Of a stretch of DNA of 64,000 bases, positions 53,600 to 62,488 are shown one piece after another (the first letter of the stretch is position 1; the number at the start of each line of letters is the position of its first letter). A program made the position numbers and the translations under genes. The notes beneath the pieces were generated by a model that did no database searches, was not told the origin of the DNA, and was given only the letters and a program-made list of their open reading frames with translations. The stretch lies in the NCBI GenBank assembly GCA_964385465.1, contig CAYLPJ010000023.1:16957-80956 (forward strand). The letters are read 5' to 3'. This DNA is from CAYLPJ01 sp964385465. GTDB lineage: Bacteria > Planctomycetota > Phycisphaerae > SM23-33.

Positions 53600-55522
53600 T
53601 CACCTCCGGGCCGGCGTGGCCGGCATAGGGCGCGGGGTGGGGTCCAGGTCCCGCTGGTCGACGCGCGTGCCGGCGGGGTCGATCAGGAACGCACGGAAGG
53701 CGTAGCTGCGCATCTGGCTGGGCGTGGGAGCGTCGATGAAGGTACGCGTCTGGCCGCCCTTGGCGAGGGCCTTCTTCTCGAAGGGCCGGTCGCCCCTCTC
53801 GCGAGGCGAGATCGTCCAGCCCATGGGTGCAAGGTGCCATTCCCTCTCGCTGCCCAGCTTCCATTCCAGGCCGAGATGGTAGGGTCCAAGTGCCGCGCCG
53901 GCTGCCCGGCGGCGGGCGGCCAGCCCCGGGTCGACGTCCACGTGCTTGCTGTCCGCGAACGTGCGGATCCATGCGGCCTCGCCGCCGGTGTTCTCCACCT
54001 GGAGCATCAGGAAGTGCGTCGGCAGAGGGCCGTCGGGGTCGTCCACGTGGTGCGTGAAACGTCTGATGTGCAGCGCCGCCGGGCCCTCGGCCGTCAAGTC
54101 GTTACGCTCGAGCTTCAGGCGGAACCTGTCGTGCGCCGATCGACTGTGGCTGTCCACGCGAGTCGCGACGATGACAGCCCTCCTGGCCCTGCCGGCGGGC
54201 AGGTCCACGTTGTCGCCGTTCTGCCGGAGACGGGCTGCCCGCTTCGGGACGCGGTGGGGCGACGAGGCTGATCCGGGATAGACATCAAAGCAGAATTCAT
54301 TGCGCCGACCTTCCTCTTCGACCGAGATTGTAACCCCGCCGGTCCAGGTGTCGGCGATCTCGATGTAGAGGGCCCCGTAGGCGTCGATGGACGTTTCGCT
54401 CCAGCCCCCAAGCCCCGGACCGTAGTCGCCAGGCTCTCTGGCCGCCAGGAACGCCAGGTGTTGCTCGGTGAAGACAGGCTCCAGACCCAAGTGGGCGGCG
54501 TGGGGGGCAGGCACGGCGCGCCGGGCGAAGTAGAAGTTTGCGGCCGCGTAGTCTCGGAACAGGTCGGGGAGCGATAGGCTGTACGTCCTGTCGACCTTGT
54601 CGGCAAAGGCCTCCAGGCCAAGGCCCTGGCCCTTGGCGCTGAAGAACTCGAACGGCAGGTCCCCGCCACGCGGGTTGACCGACTGGAGGTAGCTCCAGAG
54701 CAGTGCCGTCCCGTAACCGCGTCGGCGGACCTGGAACGGAAGCGGAACACCCAGGACGGGCACTCGCGGCGCTTCCCACTGGCCTTGATTGAAGACGTGG
54801 AGCCCGGGCTCTGAGAAGCAGCTCTGGCAGGAGAGCCCGACGCGAGAGTTCGAGGCCTTGAGATACCTCATGCAGAGAAGGCCTTCGTAGTACGTGGCCG
54901 TGCCCTCGTAGAGCCAGCCGGGCCCGATCCCCAGCACATCACTGCTCGGGGAGGGGAGCGCTACGAGCGTCCACTGGATCGCGTGGAAGAACTCATGGAA
55001 GCAGTCCCCCCCGAGCGTGATCTGCTCCGACAGTGATCTGCTGGCCGGGACGTCGGCATTGAACCGGCCGACGGCGAAAACAATGCCCTTGCCGGCCTCG
55101 TACTCCGGTGTGTCCCTGTCGTCGACGTACACGGTGTACCGCTCGCCGTCCGGCGTGGGGCTCGGATATGGGCCGTCGATGCACCACTCCTTGAAGGCGA
55201 TCTCAAGGAACGTGCCGATATACTCCGCCACGTCGGGAATGCTGTCGCACGCGTCCTGGATGACGATGCCTGGCGCGGGCCATCGAACGGTCTGGCGGTC
55301 CTGCAGGGCTCTGGCCATCGTTTCGTCCGGCGGAACACCTGAGTAGTCGACCACGAAGTGCGGCGTCAGCAGCTTGCGGGCCTCCGCGTCGTGCTGGAAC
55401 ACGAGCGGTATGGGTTTGCCGGACGTGTCGGAGGGCGACGGCGTCCGCGTCATCGAGATGGTAACGACCGCGATCGCGGCCGCACCCATGCCCGCTGCTG
55501 CCACGACGGGAGCGAGTCTCAT
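53600..55522 (-). CDS. Exported zincin-like metallopeptidase with C-terminal lipoprotein-like domain
   Basis: 640 residues. A hydrophobic N-terminus (about 4-24) suggests export or anchoring. HEFFH (176-180) followed by GWLYEGTATYYEG (Glu 206) gives HExxH-x25-E, as in gluzincin metallopeptidases, so it is probably zinc-dependent. The middle part is mixed helix and beta. The last 150 residues (about 490-640) resemble the next gene's lipoprotein: FLMLQVENTGGEAAW, LEWKLGSEREWH, GQTRTFIDAP, FRAFLIDP. It lies 46 nt after the zinc-ribbon gene. The peptidase call is by motif only; substrate and activity are unknown. Confidence 0.68.
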   Translation of the reverse strand: MRLAPVVAAAGMGAAAIAVVTISMTRTPSPSDTSGKPIPLVFQHDAEARKLLTPHFVVDYSGVPPDETMARALQDRQTVRWPAPGIVIQDACDSIPDVAEYIGTFLEIAFKEWCIDGPYPSPTPDGERYTVYVDDRDTPEYEAGKGIVFAVGRFNADVPASRSLSEQITLGGDCFHEFFHAIQWTLVALPSPSSDVLGIGPGWLYEGTATYYEGLLCMRYLKASNSRVGLSCQSCFSEPGLHVFNQGQWEAPRVPVLGVPLPFQVRRRGYGTALLWSYLQSVNPRGGDLPFEFFSAKGQGLGLEAFADKVDRTYSLSLPDLFRDYAAANFYFARRAVPAPHAAHLGLEPVFTEQHLAFLAAREPGDYGPGLGGWSETSIDAYGALYIEIADTWTGGVTISVEEEGRRNEFCFDVYPGSASSPHRVPKRAARLRQNGDNVDLPAGRARRAVIVATRVDSHSRSAHDRFRLKLERNDLTAEGPAALHIRRFTHHVDDPDGPLPTHFLMLQVENTGGEAAWIRTFADSKHVDVDPGLAARRRAAGAALGPYHLGLEWKLGSEREWHLAPMGWTISPRERGDRPFEKKALAKGGQTRTFIDAPTPSQMRSYAFRAFLIDPAGTRVDQRDLDPTPRPMPATPARR

Positions 55523-55568
55523 CTGCGGGGTTCTCCCATGGTCCGCCCTGCGGCCCGGCCGGGGTGTC

Positions 55569-57740
55569 CTACTGGGCCGCCAGCCACTGGTTGGCGAGTC
55601 CGGCGTAGGCGCCCTTAGGGTGCGCCGCCAGATAGTTCTTAAGGCCATAGTCGCCGAACAGCATCATGCTCGTGCTGTTGCGCATCATCTCGGCCGACCA
55701 CGCCACCGCGAAGGCCAAGTCGTCGCGTTCCTTCAGCGGGGGCTTGCTCTTGAGGACCATCTGGAGCATCAGGTCCGCCGGGGCGAAGGGCCAGGTCCGC
55801 TCCATGTACGCCATGAAGTCCTTTCGTCGCGTACCCGATGTCTTCGTCTTGACGCCGAACTCCTTCGCGTGGTCGCACACCAGCTTGCAGAAGTGGTCGT
55901 AGGCGGCTCTGGACCCTTCCTCGTCACCCGCGGCGGGCTTGGACTTGACGCGGTCGCCGAACATCGCTTCCTGGATGGCCATGCCGGTCTGGCTCATGCC
56001 GGGGGTCGACGTGCGGTACTGGAGCAGCAGGTACGCCAGCTCGCTGTTGCGGGGAACAGCACTGCGGACCAGGGGCATGAGCTTGTCCGTGTGCCGCATC
56101 GCCGCGGCCACCAAAGCGCCCCACTTGGCACCGGCCTCCACTTTCCTCGCGAAGCTCCGGCTGCCCTGCCAGCCTCCGCCGCAGATGAACTCCGCGTGGG
56201 CGTCGAAGTGCGTCTTGAACGTCTCGACGTCCTGGGCGGTGAGGTTCTCGGCCTCGAACAGCGGGGCGATCAGCAGGAACAGGCACGTCCGCATCGGCAG
56301 CCGCGTCATTCCGTGGCGGGCGTTGAGCTTCTCCGCCGGGCTCTTGGACAGCGTCTCGGCAACGACCGGGACCAACTGTCTGGCCAGCAGCTTGTCCCAG
56401 TCCGTGCTGGGCTTGCCGTACTGGTGCCGGGCCCACGGCGTGGCGTCGATCTTGTTCGCGGCCGCGTGCTTCCGCAGGTCGACCGCCAGGGACTCCGCCG
56501 TCTTGGGGTCGTAGCGGCGCAATTGCCCGGCCAGACGGTTCGCGACCCCCGTGTCATTCTGGCGACGAATGACGTCTCTGACCACGGCATCGAACTTGGC
56601 AAGGTCGAGATTGAGGATGTGCTCGCGTCCGGTCCGGACGATTTCCTCGGCCGCTCGCCTGTGGGAGTCCTTGCCCGCGGCGGCGAGCCGCTCGGCGATG
56701 CTGCGCTTGATCAGGTCGCCGACCTTCTTCGAGTAGTCGGGCGCGACATGGAGCAACTCGTCGAGCGTTCGCTCGTACGCGTTGGCGGGCAGGAGGATGG
56801 GCGGGTCCGAGCCCGGCACGACCAACTCCCCGGCGTGCAGGAGCTCGGCCTGGAGCTGCTCCCACATCGCCTCGGGGTGATAGGGGATGGCGGCCTTGTC
56901 CTTGAAGCTCTTGCCGGCTGTCGCGCGCCGGATCGCCCGGTGCTGCAGGTGCTCCTTGTAGAGCCTGTCGGACTCGACCTGGCGCATCGCCGTTACGTAT
57001 GCGCGCTGGACCGAGGCATTCCTGGCCGCTCCCGTGCCGCTGAGGATGGCCGCGTCCTCCACGCGCTCGTACCACGCCTCGATCGGCTTGGTGGCCGGCA
57101 GCGTCCAGCTGAGCTTCAGCTGGTCGCCGTCCATCGTGAATACCTCGGGGCCTTGCGTGATGGGGTTGGGCCAGTGGATGCCGTCCTTGTCTCTCTCGGA
57201 GATGTCCGCCTGCAAGCCACGGCTATTCCGTGTGCGAACTACGTAGAGGTTCTTCAGGGCGTCGCTGTCCGGCCGGTCGATTGCGGCGGCGAGCTTCTCG
57301 ATCGTGACGGGCTGCTTGTAGGCATTGTGGGCATCCGTGAACAGCTCCATGCCAGGCGTCGTTCGAACGCACTTCCATGTGCCGCAGAACTCGTCTGTCG
57401 GCCCTGCCGGTGTGCCCACTCCGTACGGCCCGGACGTGCCGCCCGGCTTCAGTAGGAGCCACGCGCCCGCCGCGCCGGCAACGAGAACGGCGGCCGCTGC
57501 CGCGATGGCGATGATTTTGCCCCCACCCGACTTGACCGCAGCCGCGGCGGTCGTGCCCGCGGCCCCGGTTGCGGCTGGGCCGCTCTCGGACAGTGCGGAC
57601 GGGTGTGCCCGCGGGCTCTGCTCCGCCGCCGGCGGTATCAGGCATTCGCCCTGGCAGGACGGACATGTCTCGGTCTGACCCGCCAGAGAATCTGGACTCT
57701 CCATCTCCACGCCGCAGTGAGGACAACGAAAACAGATCAT
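55569..57740 (-). CDS. Zinc-ribbon membrane protein of unknown function
   Basis: 723 residues. An N-terminal zinc ribbon (CPHC at 6-9 and CPSC at 26-29), a low-complexity linker, one transmembrane helix (about 75-97), then a large, mostly helical domain with no family I know. Planctomycetota carry many proteins with this ribbon-plus-helix front end. AGGAGG stands upstream of the ATG. It is the first gene of the operon with the zincin-like protein and the lipoprotein. Base and codon use look less GC-biased than in flanking genes. Confidence 0.72.
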   Translation of the reverse strand: MICFRCPHCGVEMESPDSLAGQTETCPSCQGECLIPPAAEQSPRAHPSALSESGPAATGAAGTTAAAAVKSGGGKIIAIAAAAAVLVAGAAGAWLLLKPGGTSGPYGVGTPAGPTDEFCGTWKCVRTTPGMELFTDAHNAYKQPVTIEKLAAAIDRPDSDALKNLYVVRTRNSRGLQADISERDKDGIHWPNPITQGPEVFTMDGDQLKLSWTLPATKPIEAWYERVEDAAILSGTGAARNASVQRAYVTAMRQVESDRLYKEHLQHRAIRRATAGKSFKDKAAIPYHPEAMWEQLQAELLHAGELVVPGSDPPILLPANAYERTLDELLHVAPDYSKKVGDLIKRSIAERLAAAGKDSHRRAAEEIVRTGREHILNLDLAKFDAVVRDVIRRQNDTGVANRLAGQLRRYDPKTAESLAVDLRKHAAANKIDATPWARHQYGKPSTDWDKLLARQLVPVVAETLSKSPAEKLNARHGMTRLPMRTCLFLLIAPLFEAENLTAQDVETFKTHFDAHAEFICGGGWQGSRSFARKVEAGAKWGALVAAAMRHTDKLMPLVRSAVPRNSELAYLLLQYRTSTPGMSQTGMAIQEAMFGDRVKSKPAAGDEEGSRAAYDHFCKLVCDHAKEFGVKTKTSGTRRKDFMAYMERTWPFAPADLMLQMVLKSKPPLKERDDLAFAVAWSAEMMRNSTSMMLFGDYGLKNYLAAHPKGAYAGLANQWLAAQ

Positions 57741-58053
57741 GGACTTCCTCCTGCCAACTGATTGCTGAAGTAGGCCTGGCCGAAATTCCCAGACTGGACA
57801 GAGACCATTGTGGCCCCGATTATCCGAGATTTTCCGTATGGTTCGCTGCCGACGACCGCCGTCGGCCTCTCTGACGAGCCTATCACCGATCGCGAGATCG
57901 GCAAGCGTGGTTTGTGCTCGGCGAAGAGCATGCCCTGCTGACCGCGGCCGGTATCACGAGGAGAATCGGCCGGCAAGCAGCCCTTTGCCGTCGATCCGGG
58001 CACACCGTCCCCGTCGTCTCCGCGCCCGCCGGTTGTCTCGTCCGTCGTTTCAG
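57741..58053 (-). promoter_or_regulatory. Upstream region of the zinc-ribbon operon
   Basis: 313 nt without a supported gene. On the minus strand it ends with a good ribosome binding site (AGGAGG). Two palindromes, CCGATC-GCGA-GATCGG (57886-57901) and CCGACG-ACCGC-CGTCGG (57849-57865), lie where a promoter and operator would be expected. A TTGCCG/TAGGCT pair with 16-nt spacing on the minus strand is a possible promoter overlapping the first palindrome. Confidence 0.35.
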
Positions 58054-58401
58054 TCATCGCGGCACCGTCTCAGGTAGACGCAGCCGCCGAATGCGCTCCA
58101 GGATCGCCCGGAAGAGCCGCTTGGGCACGGCCGCCTCCTCCATCTGGAAGAAGACATACCGGGAGTGTGCCACCACCTTCGCCCCGACCTTGATCAGCTT
58201 CTCCCGCAACGTCGTCAGCGACCCGTGCTTCACCGACCGCGGCAGCGCCAGCCGTCGCAAGAAGTGGCCCACGTTGTGCGCCAGGGCGAACAGTTGCAAC
58301 CCCACCTGGTTGTCCACGAAGTCCTGGCAACTCAGCCGCTTCCACTTCGCCGCGTTCTTGCCTTCCTTGATCCATTGCTCGAAGCAGGCGATGCCGTCGC
58401 A
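58054..58401 (-). pseudogene. IS1380-type transposase, C-terminal remnant
   Basis: About 116 codons matching the end of IS1380-family transposases: FEQWIKEGKNAAKW, LFALAHNVGHFLRRLALP, LTTLREKLIKVGAKVVAHSR, YVFFQMEEAAVPKRLF. A full transposase has about 450 residues; the N-terminal three quarters and the DDE residues are missing, and the frame upstream of 58401 is unrelated. I could not identify inverted repeats. It is a dead fragment next to the 52.9-57.7 kb operon and marks past insertion or rearrangement. Confidence 0.85.
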
Positions 58402-58476
58402 TCGCCGATGTAGGCCAACGCGGCCAGGCGGGGCCGCGGACCAGCAGGAACGCAACATGACTTATCTGGGGCCGGC

Positions 58477-59793
58477 TCAGCCGTTGAGCTTCCAGCCCTC
58501 GCGGTACGTCTTGGTGACGTATTGGCCGGCCTCGGGGCAGTTGGTGGCCTGGAGCTTCTCGGCGTCCCACTCCAGCGGCTTGCCCGCGCGGTAGGCCACC
58601 AGGGCCAGCAGGTTGTTCTCGATCAGCGCCCCGGAATAGTCGAAGTTGCACAGCGTCTGCGAGCCGGTCTTGGCGCCCTCGATCCACTCGGCGTGATGCC
58701 CCGGGGAGGGCGGGATGAGCTCGTCGTCCTCGGGCTTGTCGAAGTACGTCAGGTCGCCGTTGGCGCGGAGGATCCGCCAGCCGTAGTCGCACATCAGCCA
58801 GCCCTTGTCCCCGCGGAAGATCACGCCCTTGAAGAGCTTGTCGCGGTCGAAGATCTTCATCGGCATGCCCGGCTTCTTCCCGCCGTCGTGCCAGGTGACC
58901 TTCACCGCCGGGCGCCAGTCGTTGGCGGGGTGTTCCCATTCGGCCTGCAGCCAGGTGGGAAGCGTCGCGTCGGACTTCTCGCTGCCGGTGGCCTTGCAAC
59001 TCGTGGGGAAGCGCAGGTCCAGGGCCCAGTAGGCCATGTCCATCATGTGGCTGCCCATGTCGCCGATCTGCCCGCTGCCGAAGTCCCAGAAGCGGTTCCA
59101 GGCCAGGCACCCCCCGAGGTAGCCGGCGTTGTAGGGGTGCTCCGGCGAGGGGCCCAGCCAGAGGTCCCAGTCGATGTGCTCCGGCGGGTCGCCGGCGGCG
59201 GGAAGGTAGTTTCCGCCCTTGGGCATGCGGCTGCACCAGACGTGCGCCCGCTGCGGCGTGCCGATCGCCCCCCGGCGGACCATCTCCACCATCCGCCGGT
59301 AGTTGTCCGAGGCGTGGATCTGCGTGCCCATCTGCGTCGCCAGCTTGCCCTTGTTTTTCAGGTACGTCTCGCGGACCGTCCGCGCCTCGTGCACGCTGTT
59401 GGCCAGCGGCTTCTCGCAGTAGACGCTCAGCCCGCGGTTCATCGCCCAGGTGCTCACGAACGCGTGCGTGTGGTCCGTCGTCGAGCAGACCACCGCGTCG
59501 AGGTCCTTCTGGTCCACACACTTCCGCCAGTCCACGTAGGTCCTGGCGTCGGGGAACTTCTCCGCCGCCTTGCCAAGGTTCTTGGCGTTCACGTCGCACA
59601 GCGCGACGATGTTCTCCCCGCGCACCCCGTTGGTGTTGGACCGCCCCCGGCCCCCGCAGCCGATGATCGCGATGTTCAGCCGATCGTTCGGCGACTTCGG
59701 CCCGCCGAAGGCCGACCCGCGAAGGATCGCCACCCCCGCTCCCGCGGTCGCGACGTTCTTGAGAAATGCCCGACGATTCACCCGGCGTGCCAT
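58477..59793 (-). CDS. Tat-exported Gfo/Idh/MocA-family oxidoreductase
   Basis: 438 residues. A twin-arginine signal (MARRVNRRAFLKNVATAGAG) sends it out of the cytoplasm folded with its cofactor. The Rossmann loop is IAIIGCGGRGRSN, the catalytic motif CEKPLA (Lys present) follows MNRGLSVY, and the C-terminal domain contains FGSGQIGDMGSHMMDMAYWA with its conserved His. Such secreted Gfo/Idh/MocA proteins are numerous in Planctomycetota and are probably sugar-modifying enzymes. The start at 59793 gives the Tat motif; an in-frame upstream extension lacks it. Confidence 0.9.
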   Translation of the reverse strand: MARRVNRRAFLKNVATAGAGVAILRGSAFGGPKSPNDRLNIAIIGCGGRGRSNTNGVRGENIVALCDVNAKNLGKAAEKFPDARTYVDWRKCVDQKDLDAVVCSTTDHTHAFVSTWAMNRGLSVYCEKPLANSVHEARTVRETYLKNKGKLATQMGTQIHASDNYRRMVEMVRRGAIGTPQRAHVWCSRMPKGGNYLPAAGDPPEHIDWDLWLGPSPEHPYNAGYLGGCLAWNRFWDFGSGQIGDMGSHMMDMAYWALDLRFPTSCKATGSEKSDATLPTWLQAEWEHPANDWRPAVKVTWHDGGKKPGMPMKIFDRDKLFKGVIFRGDKGWLMCDYGWRILRANGDLTYFDKPEDDELIPPSPGHHAEWIEGAKTGSQTLCNFDYSGALIENNLLALVAYRAGKPLEWDAEKLQATNCPEAGQYVTKTYREGWKLNG

Positions 59794-59890
59794 GTGCGTT
59801 CTCCTGGGCGTGGCCTCTGACGTGCGTTGCTCGCTCTCCCCTTTCAACCGCCCCGGGCGGGGAAAGTGCTCCCGCCCGGGCAAACGCCCG

Positions 59891-59919
59891 TGCCAACCGC
59901 CGCACCCGGCGGGTACAAT
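59891..59919 (+). promoter_or_regulatory. Candidate promoter for the 59953 gene
   Basis: TGCCAA (59891-59896), 17-nt spacer, TACAAT (59914-59919). The expected transcript start is about 27 nt before the ATG at 59953. Confidence 0.45.
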
Positions 59920-59952
59920 CTCCCCATACTGCATTCAGCGAGGACCCCTGCG

Positions 59953-60426
59953 ATGGCCCTGGAACCGAACGACCTGGCGAAGCTGGACGAACTGCTGGCG
60001 GCGATCCGCGAGTACGACGACCCACGCCGCGCCACCGCCGAGTGGAAGCAGGTCTACCGCCTGCTCCAGAAGACCGACCTGCCCAGCGGACGCGTCGGCG
60101 GGATTGTCGGCATGCGGAACGTGGACGGCCTGGCCGAACTGCTCGAGGGGCTCGGCGCCCCCGGCGGCGAGCCCGCCCCGGACGCCGACGCCCCCGACCC
60201 CGAGACCTGCCGCCGGGCACTCAAGGCCTTCCGCAAACGCCTGGCGGTAACGAAGCTCGACGACGAATCCCAGCTCGGGCGCGGACCGCTGTCCAAGGGA
60301 AGCCACGCCGACTACGCCGCCATCGAGCCGCCGGCCGAGTGGCCCGGGGAGGTCTGGCAGGAGCTCTGCCGGCAGGGCAAGCTCCGCGACATCGGGCACG
60401 GCTTCTACGAACTCGGCAAGGGCTGA
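59953..60426 (+). CDS. Small conserved-looking hypothetical protein
   Basis: 157 residues, cytoplasmic, no signal. A helical N-terminal part (LDELLAAIREYDDPRRATAE) and a C-terminal part with LGRGPLSKGSHADYAAIEPP and a closing GKLRDIGHGFYELGKG motif. Codon use and a plausible promoter support a real gene. I recognise no family. Confidence 0.65.
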   Translation: MALEPNDLAKLDELLAAIREYDDPRRATAEWKQVYRLLQKTDLPSGRVGGIVGMRNVDGLAELLEGLGAPGGEPAPDADAPDPETCRRALKAFRKRLAVTKLDDESQLGRGPLSKGSHADYAAIEPPAEWPGEVWQELCRQGKLRDIGHGFYELGKG

Positions 60427-60463
60427 GCCTACGCACCGCCGGCCGGCGCCGGCGGGGGGCATG

Positions 60464-61366
60464 TCACGAGGCGGTGAAGACCGTCACGTTGACGGCGTTG
60501 AAGAGCGCGTGGATGGCGATGGGCGCCCACAGCCGGCCGGTGCGTTCGTAGGTGTAGCCCAGCGCGACCGCCAGGGCGATCAGGCTGGGGATCGCCTGCG
60601 GCTGGTTGCCGTGCACCGCCCCGAACAGCGCGGCCGCGACGGCGATGGCGGCCAGGGGGCTGTCGGTGTACTGGCGGACCATGGACTGGACGAGCCCGCG
60701 GAAGAACACTTCCTCGCTGAGCGGCGCCAGGACGACCACCGAGAAGAGCGCCAAGGCCTTCCACGCCGGCGGGAAATCGGCTAAGTGCAGCAATACCGGG
60801 TGGTAACCGGTCTCCCAGCCGAGCTGCTCGAACAGCCGGACCATCAGTTCGTGCCCGCCCACGCAGACCGGCAGGATGGCCAGGTAGCCGATCAGCCCCC
60901 GCAGGGAGTCGGTCAGCCACCGCCGCCCGGAGAGCCCCAGCCCCCGGGCGAGCCCGTGGCGGAACGTCCTCGCCGCGACCGCCAGGCCCGCGGCCGCCCA
61001 CACCGCCGCCGCAACTGCCGCCGCCGCAACACCATAGCGTGCCCGGACCGCCTGCGGCGAAGGCCCGGTCGCCGGCGCCGTCGCCGCCGCCGGGCCGGTC
61101 GCCGGCGCGGTCGCGGGGGTCGGCTCGGCCAGCCCCAGCCCAGTCCCCACCGCCATCGACGTCAGCCACATCGCCAGCAGAACCCCCACCACGTGAAGGG
61201 GGTTCAGGCGGTTCGGGCGCCCGGGCGTCCGCCGCAGCGACACCGCCGCCGGGCGGGCGACCGCACGGATCAGCCACACCGCCAGCACGCACGCCCCGAC
61301 GGCCAGCAGGGCCAGCATCGCCTGGGCGGCGGAGGTCGGCTGGGTTTCGGGGCCGGCGGGCTGCAC
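60464..61366 (-). CDS. CPBP-family intramembrane metalloprotease
   Basis: 300 residues, about seven membrane helices. The CAAX/CPBP motifs are complete: EEVFFRG (Glu 218-219), FGAVH (His 252) and HALFN (His 286, Asn 290). A low-complexity Ala/Pro/Thr insert with repeated APATGP (about 84-103) follows the second helix. In bacteria these proteins process or modify membrane peptides or act on bacteriocins; the substrate is unknown. The start is a GTG with GAGG upstream. It is divergent from trpC. Confidence 0.87.
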   Translation of the reverse strand: MQPAGPETQPTSAAQAMLALLAVGACVLAVWLIRAVARPAAVSLRRTPGRPNRLNPLHVVGVLLAMWLTSMAVGTGLGLAEPTPATAPATGPAAATAPATGPSPQAVRARYGVAAAAVAAAVWAAAGLAVAARTFRHGLARGLGLSGRRWLTDSLRGLIGYLAILPVCVGGHELMVRLFEQLGWETGYHPVLLHLADFPPAWKALALFSVVVLAPLSEEVFFRGLVQSMVRQYTDSPLAAIAVAAALFGAVHGNQPQAIPSLIALAVALGYTYERTGRLWAPIAIHALFNAVNVTVFTAS

Positions 61367-61396
61367 GCGCGTTCCTCACAAGGCGTTACAAAGCGT

Positions 61397-61425
61397 TTGA
61401 CACTGTCGCGGCTCTCCGGTTACCT
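61397..61425 (+). promoter_or_regulatory. Promoter of trpC
   Basis: TTGACA (61397-61402), 17-nt spacer, TTACCT (61420-61425), in the 99-nt divergent region. The -35 is a perfect consensus match. The expected transcript start is about 34 nt before the ATG. Confidence 0.6.
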
Positions 61426-61465
61426 TGCCGGCGCGGCGAAGTCAACCGCGAAACCGGTTCACCCG

Positions 61466-62290
61466 ATGCCCCCGAACATCCTCGACACCATTCTGGAGAC
61501 CAAGCGGCGGGAGGTCGCCGCGCTGCTGGAGCGCACCGCGTTGGAGGACCTCCGCGCCGCCGCCGACGACGCGCCGGACGTCCGCAACTTCAACGCCGCC
61601 ATCACCCGCAAGCCCCGCCGGGCCATCAACCTCATCGCCGAAGTCAAGAAGGCCTCCCCCTCCGCAGGGGTCATCCGGGAGGACTTCGACCCCGCCGCCA
61701 TCGCCGCAAAGTACGCCGCCGGAGGGGCCTCCGCCGTCAGCGTCCTCACCGACGAGCAGTACTTCCAGGGCAGCCTGGAATACCTCCGCACCGTCCGCGA
61801 GGCCGTCGACCTGCCCGTCCTCCGCAAGGACTTCATCGTCCATCCCGCCCAGGTCTACGAGGCCCGCGCCGCCGGGGCCGACGCCGTGCTGCTGATCGCC
61901 GCCGCGCTGACCCCCGGCGAGATGCTGGACCTGATGATCCTCGCGGCCGAGCTGAAGATGACCGCCCTCGTCGAGGTCCACAACGCCGACGAGGTCGTCC
62001 ATCTTCGCTCGGCGATCGGGTTTCCCCACCGCGGCTACGGGCTGCTGGGGATCAACAACCGCGACCTGACCACCTTCCGGGTGGACATCGAGACGACGCT
62101 TCGGCTGGCCTCGCTGGTCGAGCCCGGCGTGCCCATCGTAAGCGAATCCGGCATCAAGACCTATGACGACGTGCACCGCCTCGCCGCCGCCGGCATCCGG
62201 GGCGTCCTCGTCGGCGAGACCCTCATGCGCCAACCCGACATCCGCGCCGGCGTCGAGGACCTCCTCGGCCCGGAGGTCCGGCAGGGATGA
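61466..62290 (+). CDS. trpC: Indole-3-glycerol phosphate synthase
   Basis: 274 residues, the usual size. TrpC closes the indole ring in tryptophan synthesis. The signature AEVKKASPSAGVI (58-70) holds the catalytic Glu and Lys; LRKDFIV supplies the second Lys; ALVEVHNADE, GINNRDLTTFRVD and VSESGI supply the remaining Glu, Asn and Ser. All expected active-site residues are visible. No other trp gene is adjacent. Confidence 0.97.
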   Translation: MPPNILDTILETKRREVAALLERTALEDLRAAADDAPDVRNFNAAITRKPRRAINLIAEVKKASPSAGVIREDFDPAAIAAKYAAGGASAVSVLTDEQYFQGSLEYLRTVREAVDLPVLRKDFIVHPAQVYEARAAGADAVLLIAAALTPGEMLDLMILAAELKMTALVEVHNADEVVHLRSAIGFPHRGYGLLGINNRDLTTFRVDIETTLRLASLVEPGVPIVSESGIKTYDDVHRLAAAGIRGVLVGETLMRQPDIRAGVEDLLGPEVRQG

Positions 62291-62488
62291 GCCAGGAGAA
62301 GCCAAGAAGAAACAGATGCTCGAGCAGGAACGCAGGCGATCCAAGGGATGCCGGCACAGCGCCCCGGGACCGGCAGCAAGGAGGGGATGTCTCTTCAGTC
62401 ATCTCCTGCATCCTGTGCCTACCTGCTGATCTCCTCACGAGGGCCGTATCGGCGTTCGTCCGCGTCTGTCCCCCGCTGAACTCCTCCT

